Source: Mytilus californianus (taxonomy: Eukaryota; Mollusca; Bivalvia; Mytilida; Mytilidae). Taken from it: DNA of 64,000 bases. This document shows, piece after piece, positions 1 to 10,100 of the stretch. The position numbers and the translations under genes were made by a program. The notes beneath the pieces were generated by a model. It was not told the DNA's origin, made no database searches, and worked only from the letters and a program-made list of their open reading frames with translations. The stretch lies in assembly GCF_021869535.1 (NCBI RefSeq), contig NW_026262582.1:57858851-57922850 (forward strand). The letters are read 5' to 3'. How positions within the stretch are numbered: the first letter of the stretch is position 1; every line of letters begins with the position of its first letter.

Positions 1-325
1 AATGGTCGAGATCCCCACCCCTAAACCACATATATTCCTGTTCGTCATGTCTCGAGCATTTGAATGACGTATACGGTCAGTCCCCAGGGGTTCCCCCACC
101 CCCAATGTTCTAATATCTTGTAAATGGTGGAGATCCCCACCCCTAAACCATATATATTCCTGTTCGTCATGTCTCAAACATTTGAATGACGTATAGGGTC
201 AGTCCCCAGGGGTTCCCCCCACCCCCAATGTTCTAGTATCTTGTAAATGGTCGAGATCCCCACCCCTAAACCATATATATTCTGGTTTATCATGCCAAGA
301 TGATTTGAATGATATACAGGGTTAG
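1..325. repeat. Tandem repeat, ~122-bp unit, about 2.6 copies
   Basis: The motif AATGGTCGAGATCCCCACCC recurs near positions 1, 123 and 246. Each copy is followed by similar text (CTAAACCA..., TTCCTGTTCGTCATGTCT, TGAATGACGTATA, CAGTCCCCAGGGGTTCCCCC). The array probably continues to the left of the window. The third copy decays after about 290. No coding capacity is evident. Confidence 0.85.
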
Positions 326-463
326 TCCAAGGCATCACTAATGCATATAACTTTACTGGACCAAACCAATTTTCACTGGACTTTGCCCAATGTCAGGCGA
401 CCCTGGGAATTACGAATTATGGGAGCTTCGTTTGGGAGACTTCGTAACAGCATCCTGTTACAA

Positions 464-694
464 TCATTTCTTGTTTGAAGTCAGTTCGGCAGGATAAATC
501 TCTTTCGTGTACATACTGAAGTCGTCATCATCTAAATATCTAAAAGTGTTATTAAATTTTTGAATCAGATGTTGTTTCGATGGGTCTTTGCTGATTTTAG
601 TCATAAATTGTAACTCATAATAATACAGAAACAGGTCTGCAATAAGTGGTGCACAGTTAGTCCCCATGGGAATTCCGATAACCTGAAAATATAC
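464..694 (-). pseudogene. Reverse transcriptase fragment, Penelope-like/mollusc retroelement type
   Basis: The minus-strand frame reads VYFQVIGIPMGTNCAPL, then ADLFLYYYE, then FNNTFRYLDD. These are the conserved RT palm motifs IGIPMGTNCAPLLADLF and the catalytic YxDD found in Penelope-like and related eukaryotic RTs. The frame opens only over about 75 codons, with no start, no upstream fingers and no downstream thumb or endonuclease. It is therefore a decayed piece of a retroelement. The catalytic box reads YLDDDDF, with two extra acidic residues where a hydrophobic residue is usual. The exact retroelement clade is inferred from motif wording only. Confidence 0.75.
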
Positions 695-970
695 GGATTG
701 TTTCGGGAGGGTTATTTTTTTAAAATTTAGAATTAGTTTACTCTCAGGATTCTCACTAGGATATTTTTATGGTAATTCCTGGGACTCATCACTTTTTGAA
801 ATGGTGAGTCCCAGCCAATTCTGACAAGTCCATAGTATGTCATGTCGTTTTGATATGAACATTCTTGTTTGGCTTATTGCACTTCCTCTGATGAATTGAA
901 TGATTTTTTAACACCATGAACACTGATTAAGTCAGGTTGATAGTACATTATGATTATATACAACAAACAA

Positions 971-1512
971 ATCTTTGCTAGCCAAGGGTTATGATCCAGT
1001 CCCCTCCTCTCCACCCATAGTGGATTAAGGTCGAATTTCTGATCCACGAGTTAATGATTTCCATTGGCCGCAGTTGTAACTGGCTGCATCCAATCAAAAA
1101 GCGCCTTTAAGGTGATCACGTGTAAATGTAGAGAATGTAAATAAACAAATGCCATGTGTTGATTGTGTAATAAATTATTATTTACCCCCAAAACATAGGA
1201 CGCTATTTAGTGACAATTTTAAAGTTGAATTACAACTAATTGAAATCCTGTGTATGTTTCTCGAGCACATGTTGGAATGTCAACGTATTTTTCGGTTCCT
1301 GCTTCACGAAATTTGTAAACACTAGACACAACCATTTACACCTCCACACCGAAGAAAGTTCAAGTGCTGCCATTGGTCAAGAATGATGTAGTCGGAATGG
1401 GCGTGACTTTTATCTACCGGCAGATGGCACAGCATTGTAATCACAAATGTTGGCTTAATCTACCAAGGGTGGAGAGGAAGGGACTGGATTGTAACCCTTG
1501 GCTAGCGAAGAT
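971..1512. mobile_element. MITE-like element with ~60-bp imperfect terminal inverted repeats
   Basis: The left end (from 971, GCTAGCCAAGGGTTATGATC, then CAGTCCCCTCCTCTCCACCC) is the reverse complement of the right end (1464-1512, GGGTGGAGAGGAAGGGACTG, then AACCCTTGGCTAGCGAAGAT) with few mismatches. A 17-bp direct repeat, ACAACAAACAAATCTTT, flanks both ends (about 960-976 and 1515-1531). It could be a target duplication or part of a compound repeat. The internal sequence carries no convincing ORF. Confidence 0.75.
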
Positions 1513-2254
1513 GACAACAAACAAATCTTTGTTAAAAACTAAAATTTCTAAATCCCAACACAAACATTGAATGTATGTTGTTTTCTCATTGTTGACAACT
1601 GTAAAGTAAATTGTAGTTATTTGCACCCTTGCCCTAATGTCTTTTGAGGATAGTTGTCTCATTTCATACCACATCCCAATTTATTATTTCATATATAGTT
1701 AAATATATATTAATAACTTATAAGTAAAGTCCTTCAGTTTTTAAAAATAAATAAATATTGCAACTTATTTCTTAACCTCATAATGTTTCAAGTTTATTTT
1801 ATTTTATAAAACATATTAAACATATGGTCTCCTGCTAAGCCTACAATTGTTTGTAATAACATTAGATAAAGCAAGACCTAGGACCACCCCCCCCCCCCCC
1901 CCCAAAAAAAAAATAAAATAAATAAAATAAAATACAGATGTAATTAAGTAAATATTGAAAAATTAAGTCTGAAAGTTTTTGATACTGTAACTAAATCATT
2001 ATTATGATTTTTATGTATTGTTTTATAGGGGAGCGTTATATTTTTTGGAAAATTTTAAATTATTTTACCCTGTAACCCTGATCCTATAAATTTCAGCATC
2101 AAAGTCGTACTTGAAAATTTCCTTTTGGCAAAGGTAGAGATGGCAAAGAATTACCCGGGCCAGAAATTCCTGGGTCTGGTTTTCCCGGGCTGGGCTCAAC
2201 CCCAAAAAAATGGATAATACTGAGAAATATGATTTTATAAGCTTATTTTTACAT
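1513..2254. other. AT-rich non-coding stretch with a 17-nt poly-C run
   Basis: No gene is seen. The stretch holds a run of 17 C at 1887-1903 directly followed by A-rich (AAATA)n-like sequence. Short low-complexity tracts make up the rest. Confidence 0.6.
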
Positions 2255-2338
2255 ATAATAGTTCAGACATATTGTAGTTTCATATTATTATTATTATAGC
2301 AATAATAATATGAAACTACAATATGTCTGAACTATTAT
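2255..2338. repeat. Perfect 38-bp inverted repeat (hairpin) with 8-nt loop
   Basis: Arms at 2255-2292 and 2301-2338 are exact reverse complements, reading ATAATAGTTCAGACATATTG and onward. They are separated only by ATTATAGC. No mismatch was seen, so the structure is young or maintained by conversion. Confidence 0.9.
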
Positions 2339-2429
2339 TGCCATTGTCATTTTCAGAGAACAAAAAAAATAATTTCAAATCTTTTCTGCAATAGTTAGAT
2401 ATAGGCAGAATAAAGTTTTTGCAATTTTT

Positions 2430-2560
2430 ACCCCCCCCCAATTTTCCCCAACTAAAAGTTGGAGGGCATATTGTTTTACCCCTGTCCCTCCATCCGTCCT
2501 TCCGCAACTAAAATTTGGGGGCATATTGTTTTACCCCTGTCCGTCCGTCCCATTATTGGT
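2430..2560. repeat. Dispersed bivalve repeat fragment (GGGCATATTGTTTTACCCCTGTCC), duplicated
   Basis: The phrase GGGCATATTGTTTTACCCC followed by TGTCC..CCGTCC occurs twice (about 2463 and 2518). This is the leading part of a high-copy bivalve repeat with GTCCGTCC runs. The following 500 bp up to the zinc-finger gene look like decayed repeat. Confidence 0.55.
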
Positions 2561-3099
2561 ATATAGTTATTCCAGATAACTCCTCCTACAGTTTGAATGC
2601 TAGGAAGTTTTCATTTTGCTGGCTGTTTGTACATGTATTGAAGGTGTGCATGTGGTCAGGGTTTTGATTTTTTATTGATATTTGCTCTTTTGGGAGATAG
2701 TTGAACTTTGTCATTTTAAAATAACACTATGCATCTTCGGGGGCATCATTTGTGTCTCCCAGACACAATAATATCTCAAAGAAAGTCCTACATTGACTTT
2801 GTTATAATACAGTTACTTCATAATGGAGTGCGGGGGCATCACTTTGTCTAGTTTTTTTTATACCTTGTTTTTTTTCCCAGCCTTAAAAGATCCTGTTTGG
2901 AATTTCTGACAAGAACACTAGTCAAGCACATCAAGTGAAAGGGTGATTGCCTCCAGTGAGAAGATGTTACAATTTCTCACTTTGCATGTACATGTATGTT
3001 AATTCTTGCCTACCATGTGTTTATGAGATTCTGTCTCATTGTTTTGCCATATTTATATTTATATCCTCCAATGGGTTGTTACATTTATTTCTCTTTTAG

Positions 3100-3173
3100 A
3101 TGTGATCTTAGGCATTAAGAACGGCAACGGACACCAAGTTATGAATTTAAACTGAAATGAGCCGGTGAAAAAA
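3100..3173 (+). other. 5' UTR part of zinc-finger gene exon, behind a splice acceptor
   Basis: TTATTTCTCTTTTAG at 3085-3099 is a good acceptor with a pyrimidine tract. An in-frame TGA at 3153-3155 precedes the first ATG (3174). The exon therefore starts non-coding and a further upstream 5' UTR exon is implied but not identified. Confidence 0.5.
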
Positions 3174-4119
3174 ATGTGGAATCAAGATGGTCATTCAGAC
3201 TTTCAAATTGAGATTAAAACAGAACCAGTTGATGATCAAATAGATAATGGTTACCATGGTAACACAGATTCTATGAGGGATCATTATACTTTAAGTTACC
3301 AAGATTTATACCATGAAAACATTTCATCACTTAAAAATAAGGATTCGGAAGGTTGTAACCATAGCAATACTAAACAGGAAATAAATAATGATGATTCTGA
3401 TACAGAAGATTGTGACTATGGGAACACGTATGAATTTAGTTCTGAGATGGAGAATTCAGGAATTACAAATCAAAAGTGTGATGTACCATATCCTGTCAAG
3501 TTGTGGAAGGCTGTAGAGCATGAAGATGGGCAGGAGACAAGTAAGAAAAAAGAACCAGTCAGTGAATTTGTATCAACCATGTCAACCAGTAGTATGAAAA
3601 TGAATTTGCCTCAACCTGAGTTCAATAACATACTTACCAATTCAGCCTTTACCACTACTGTTCAGGAAGATATCACAGAAAACCAAGGTAAAAGTAGAAA
3701 CAGAAGAAAAAGAAAAGAAACGGTTAGGAGATTGAAGACTTGTAATATTGACCAGAGTGATGAAGATGAAACATTTGGTTTCAACACTGGTGAAAAGGAA
3801 TATGACACTTGTAATTCTGGGGAAAAGGAATATGACACCTGTAATTCTGGAGAAAAGGAACATGACACATGTAATTCTGGTTGTTTTGTATGTCATTTGT
3901 GTCAAGTAGTTTTCACAGATGCAAAGGCACACCATATTCATGTGAAAAAATGTCTGACAAGAAGGAAGTTAAAGAGGAAAAAAACAAATACAGAACACAA
4001 ATGTGAAATTTGTGGCAAAGTATTTAAAGACAGACGTGGACTTGACAGGCATGAAGTAGTTCATTCTGGGGTTAAACCTTACCAATGTGCCATTTGTGAA
4101 AGGTCTTACACTCAGAAAG
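3174..4119 (+). CDS. Zinc-finger gene, coding exon 1
   Basis: ATG at 3174 is the first Met after an in-frame stop (3153). The exon encodes an acidic Ser/Asn-rich N-terminus, a basic patch and three tandem GEKEYDTCNS-like decapeptides (3790-3880). A C2HC finger, a C2H2 finger (CEICGKVF...HEVVH) and the first part of a third finger follow. The exon ends inside that finger at ...CTCAGAAAG|GTAAAT, splitting a Gly codon after its first base. Confidence 0.88.
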
Positions 4120-7100
4120 GTAAATTTACATAACATAAATGTTTACAAGATTTTGCATATATATTTAAACTTGTTACCTGAAATCCTGCAAAACTAAAAG
4201 TATAAGTTAACACCTATTTTTAATTAGTGTAAATATATAAGAATTCATCTGGTACAAATAGTAATACAAACAAGTACAAAGTATACAACATTTAATTACA
4301 TAGAAGTGTAATCAGTTATCAGCAAAATGTTCAGATTTTGACAATTAAAATTAAACCAGAAAAAGACAAGATAGTACGGCGATTCATATTGCCATACAAA
4401 AGGTATCAATTTGATGACAGAAAAATGGACGCAATTAGGATTTCATTCCAAATCCATACTGAAAGCTACAAAACATTTTTTGAAGTGTTACTGCATCTGG
4501 AAAATTTCAGATAATGACAATTTTCCTGTTTTATCAAAACTAATTGCTCTTTTCAGAACAAGAGAAAAGATAAAATATTTATTTATTACTTCTATGTAAA
4601 TCAGATGTAGTCAATATAATCTCATCTCATATCTTCGAGACCTCGTTCATGGTCAATCGTTTCAGAATTTACATAGTTTACAAATTTTGTGATTAGGTCA
4701 ATTTAACCATGTTAACATGTTTCAGGGGAACCATTTATGATAATTCATTGATATTCAGTATTTCTCATTTCTACGGACATAATTTGGCCCTGCACCTTAA
4801 TTCATGGTTCATTGATGTTGAGTGTATTGCATGATAGTTAACATGTTAAAATATGGCCATTTTAATTTCAACATTTGCATGATAGTTAACATGTTAAAGT
4901 ATGGCCATTTTAATTTCAACATTTACATGATAGTTAACATGTTAAAGTATGGCCATTTTAATTTCAACATTTGCATGATAGTTAACATGTTAAAGTATGG
5001 CCATTTTAATTTCAACATTTGCATTATACTATCAAAATTACATACAGACGAGTCATATCTCTGTGTCAACAGTGTATTTACTTGTAATTTTAAAGATTTT
5101 TTGTTTTCCAGGACATTTACAACAACATCAGAGGATGCACAATGATAGGGAAGACCCACTGGAATGTGAATATTGTTTCAAGATTTCACAAAGACAAGAT
5201 AAATACACAACTCATAAAAACTTTCATTATCGTTCAAAAAACATGCCATATCTTTGTAATGCTTGTGGTGGTCAATTCCAAGAAAAATCTGACCTGGTCA
5301 AACATATCATAAAGCATCGCAATACAGAGTTATATTATGTGCAGGTGGTACAAGAATCCAAATTATCAGATGAAAACAAACCACGTTCAAAATCTCCGTT
5401 GAAAAAGCCAAAGTTAAAGAATTTAAGTGGAAGTTGTTCTGGAATCAACTGTAACAAAGCAGTTGAGGGTAAATTAGGAAAGTTTTTGTTTGTCTGTCAG
5501 CTTTGTAAGAAAGAATTCATAGACTGGTTTACCATTCAGCAACATATTAGTCGTCATACTGGTGAAAAAGTTTTATTTACATGCGAAACTTGCAGTAAAG
5601 AATTTGAGAGTACAGATGACTTTGCCGTACATCAGAAAGAACATGCTCCAAATTATGTGACAAAATGTGAAATTTGTGGAAAATTTCTAAATAGCAACAC
5701 AGATTTATTGACCCACAAACATATTCATCAAGTTTTATATTCATTTCCTCGACAACAGCCTACAAATGGTGATGTCCCAGCATTCTCTTCACAGAAAGAA
5801 GCAACAGTGACTGATGAAGCAGTTAGTGGAACATGTACTGAGGAAAATGAACATTCTGATAGTAACGATAATGTTAATAAGGTATGTATATAGATTCTAC
5901 CACACCACCTAACCACGCTGATTACAATATTTAACCAACATAGAAATTTTGAATCTTGAATATGTGAAGCTTGCAGAGCATTTAAAATTGACTTATTAAA
6001 ATGATAAATATTGTAGTCAACAGGGTACGGTGGTAGAATCTGTTTCTGCAGTGATTTAAGGAATATACTGAGTTCAGTGTTCCAAATGGATATGACAGGA
6101 ATTACACACACACACATTTTAATGTGGTTTATTAAAATTTATCAAACTGGAATGGTCAGAACCAGTTTAAATGCATACAGAATTAGAAAAATAGAATTAA
6201 AGTGCAAAAAGATCAATTGATTAATTTCATTTTTATACGATCGCAAAAAAAATTTTGCGGTCGTATATTGGTATGACGTCCGGCGTCGTCGTCGTCCGAA
6301 GACACATTGGTTTTCGCACTCTTAACTTTAGTTTAAGTGAATGGATCTCTATGAAATTTTACCATAAGGTTCAATACCACAAAAGGAAGGTGGGGATTGA
6401 CTTTGGGGGTTATGGTACCAACAGTTAAGGAATTAGGGGCCAAAAATAAGCATTTTTGTAACTTCCAGACATAACTTGTGTGTTAGTGTATGGATCTCTC
6501 TGACATTGTACCACAAGGTTCCATATCACAAAAGGAATGCTGGAATTGAGTTTGGGGGTAATTGCCTCAATATTTTAGGAATTAGAGGCCAAAAAGGGGC
6601 AAAAAACAAGCATTTTTCTAGTTTCATGACAATAACTTGTGTGTAAGTGTATGGATCTCTCTGACATTGTACCACAAGGTTCCATTACACAAAGGGAATG
6701 CTGGGATTGATTTTAGGGGTAATTGCCTCTAAATTTTAGGAATTAGGGGCAAAAAAGGGGCAAAAAACAAGCATTTTTCTAGTTTAATGACAATAACTTG
6801 TGTGTAAGTGTATGGGTCTTTATGAAATTGTACTACAAGGTTCCATATCACAAAGGGAAAGCTGGAATTGAGTTTGGGGGTAATTGCCCAAAAGGTTTAG
6901 GAATAAGGGGCCAAAAATAAGCATTTTTCTAGTTTCTAGACAATAACTTGTGTTCAAGTGTATGGATCTCTCTGAAATTGTACTGCAAGGTACCATACCA
7001 CAAAGGGAAGGCTGGGATTGATTTTGGGGGTAATTGCCTCAAAATTTTAGGAATTAGGGGCCATAAAGGGGCAAAAAACAAGCATTTTTTCTAGTTTCAG

Positions 7101-10100
7101 GTCAATAACTTGTGTGTTAGTGTATGGATCTTTATGAAATTGTACTGCAAGGTTTCATATCACAAAGGGAAAGCTGGGATTGAGTTTGGGGGTAATTGCC
7201 GTAAACGTTTAGGAATTATGGTCCAAAAAGGGGCCAAAAAACAAGCATTTTTCTAGTTTCCAGACAATAACTTGTGTTCAAGTGTATGGATCTCTCTGAA
7301 ATTGTACTGCAAGGTACCATACCACAAAGGGAAGGCTGGGATTGAGTTTGGGGGTGCTGAATTGTAAGGGGGTTCAAAAAATTTGGGGGGGGGATTTTAT
7401 TTTCCTTTTTTTTCTTTAAAATTTTCCATTTTAAATTGGTTATTTCTGATTTATATATAAAAACAAATAATAATGATATGGTTTGAATAGGTAAATTAAA
7501 ATTTTTTAAGTTCTTAGACCACATTCATTCTGTGTCAGAAACCTATGCTGTGTCATTTATTTAATTACAATCCAAATTCAGGGTTGTATCGAGCTTAAAT
7601 GTTGTGTCCATACTTGCCCCAACTGTTCAGGGTACCACCTCTGCGGTCGTATCAAGCTGCACCCCAGCGGAGCATTTTATTATGTTTTGCCTTCAATAGA
7701 AAATATATAATGATCTGTCACTGAGTTACATCCTGTTTTCATCATATTTACCTGCAATTTGTTCAAGAAAAAAAGGTTCTTATTTTGATTTCACTTATAT
7801 TTTCACAAGAATCATAGTAATAAGCAGGAAAATTTTATATTTCTAAGATATTGAAAATTCTTAATGACTTTAAATGTAGATATGTATTATATTGACAGGA
7901 ACACAAAGAGGACAATAGCTTACAAGATAAAACAGGTAAGAAAATTTATGCCCCCCACGCGATATAGAAATACCAGGCATCTGTCCATCTGTCCATCCAG
8001 TCTTGTTAGTGCTCTCACATGTACAATTCTTGCCAATATTTTATAAAACTTATATCACAGATTTATATCAGCAATGTCTCTGACAAGTTCAAAAATCAGT
8101 GCCGATTAACTATTTTTAAAAGAGTTATGCCGCTTGGAAACATTAATTATATGGAAAATTGCATCATTAGCACTCTCATTTGTACAACTCTTGCAGATTT
8201 TTATGAAAATTAAATTGTAGGTTTATATCAGCAATGTCTTGGACAAGTTCCAAAAGCAGTGCCGATCAATTATTTTGAAAAGAGTTATTTATGCCTTTGG
8301 AAACATTAATTATATGGAAAATTGCATTGTTAGCGCTCTCGTGTACAATTCTTGCCAGATTTTTATGAAACTTATATCATAAGGTTATATCAACAATGTC
8401 TTGGACAAGTTAAAAAATCAGTGCCGTTCAATTATTATACGACCGCAAAAAATGGTCGTATATTGGTATGACATTGGCGTCGTCGTCGTCGTCGTCTGAA
8501 GACACATTGGTTTTCGCACTCTAACTTTAGTTTAAGTGAATGGATCTCTATGAAATTTAACCATAAGGTTTAATACCACAAAAGGAAGGTTGGGATTGAT
8601 TTTGGGGGTTATGATACCAACAGTTAAGGAATAAGGGGTCAAAAAGGGGCCAAAAATAAGCATTTTTGTAACTTCCAGACATAACTTGTGTGTTAGTGTA
8701 TGGATCTCTCGGACATTTTACCACAAGGTTCCATATAACAACGGGAATGCTGGGATTGATTTTGGGGGTAATTGCCTCAAAATTTTAGGAATTAGGGGCC
8801 AAAAAAGGGGCAAAAAACAAGCATTTTTCTAGTTTCATGACAATAACTTGTGTGTAAGTGTTTGGATATTTCTGAAATTGTACTACAAGGTTCCATATCA
8901 CAAAGGGAAAGCTGGAATTGAGTTTGGGGGTAATTGTCCAAAACGTTTAGGAATTGGGGCCAAAAATATGCATTTTTCTAGTTTCCAGACAATAACTTGT
9001 GTTCAAGTGAAGGATCTCTCTGAAATTGTACTGCAAGGTACCATACCACAAAGAGAAGGCTGGGATTGATGATGGGGGTAATTGCCTCCACATTTTAGGA
9101 ATTAGGGGCAAAAAAGGGGCAAAAAACAAGCATTTTTCTAGTTTCAGGACAATAACTTGTGTGTAAGTGTATGGATCTTTCTGAAATTGTACTACAAGGT
9201 TCCATATCACAAAGGGAAAGCTGGATTTGAGTTTGGGGGTAATTGTCCAAAACGTTTAGGAAATTGGGGCCAAAAAACACAGTTTTCTAGTTTCCAGACA
9301 ATAACTTGTGTTCAAGTGTATGGATCTCTCTGAAATTGTACTGCAAGGTACCATACCGCAAAGGGAAGGCTGGGATTGAGTTTGGGGGTGATGAATCATA
9401 AGGGGGTTCAAAAAATTGGGGGGGGGGGGGATTTTTTTTTTTTTTCCTTTTTTTTTACTTTTAAAATTTTCCATTTTAAGTTGGTTATTTCTGATTTATA
9501 TTTAAAGCAAATAATAATGATATGGTAGGAGATACACACCAAACAGGATGTGTAAATTATTATATAATAAGTATTGTGCAATAGCAAGAAATTTTCAATT
9601 GCACAGTATTGCACAATAGCAAGAAATCTTCAATTGCACAATATTGCGCAATAGCAAGAAATATCCAATAGCACAATATTGCGCAATAGCAAGAAATTGT
9701 CAATTGTACAGTATTGCGCAATAGCAAGAAATATTGTGCAAAAGAAGATACTTTGTATGTATTGCTTATTTCTTGACCAATGTCAATGGGGTTTTATTCT
9801 TGAATTCTTGGGGTTCTTTAATATGCTGAATCTAACCATGTATTAAGTTTTTGGATTTTGGGCCCCGTTTTTAAATTGGTCCACATTGAGGTCCAAAGGG
9901 TCCAAAATTAAACTTTGTTTGATATCATCTAAAATTGAATTATTGGGGTTCTTTGATATGCTGAATCTAACTGTGTATTTAGATTCTTAATTTTTGGTTC
10001 CGTTTTCAAATTGGTCTACATTAAGGTCCAAAGGGTCCAAAATTAAAGTTAGTTTGATTTTAACAAAAATTGAATTCTTAGGGTTCTTTGATATGCTGAA

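Noticed and set aside
3165-3173. GTG at 3165 as start codon of the zinc-finger protein
   Set aside because: ATG at 3174 is in the same frame three codons later and follows an in-frame stop; a GTG start is not expected in an animal gene.
3642-3941. Antisense open frame opposite zinc-finger exon 1
   Set aside because: Shadow of the coding strand; the sense frame has clear zinc-finger motifs.
8848-9474. Short recurring open frames in the GGATCTCTCTGAAATTG tandem units
   Set aside because: They recur only because the units recur; frames are broken differently in each copy and no ATG-to-stop frame is shared.
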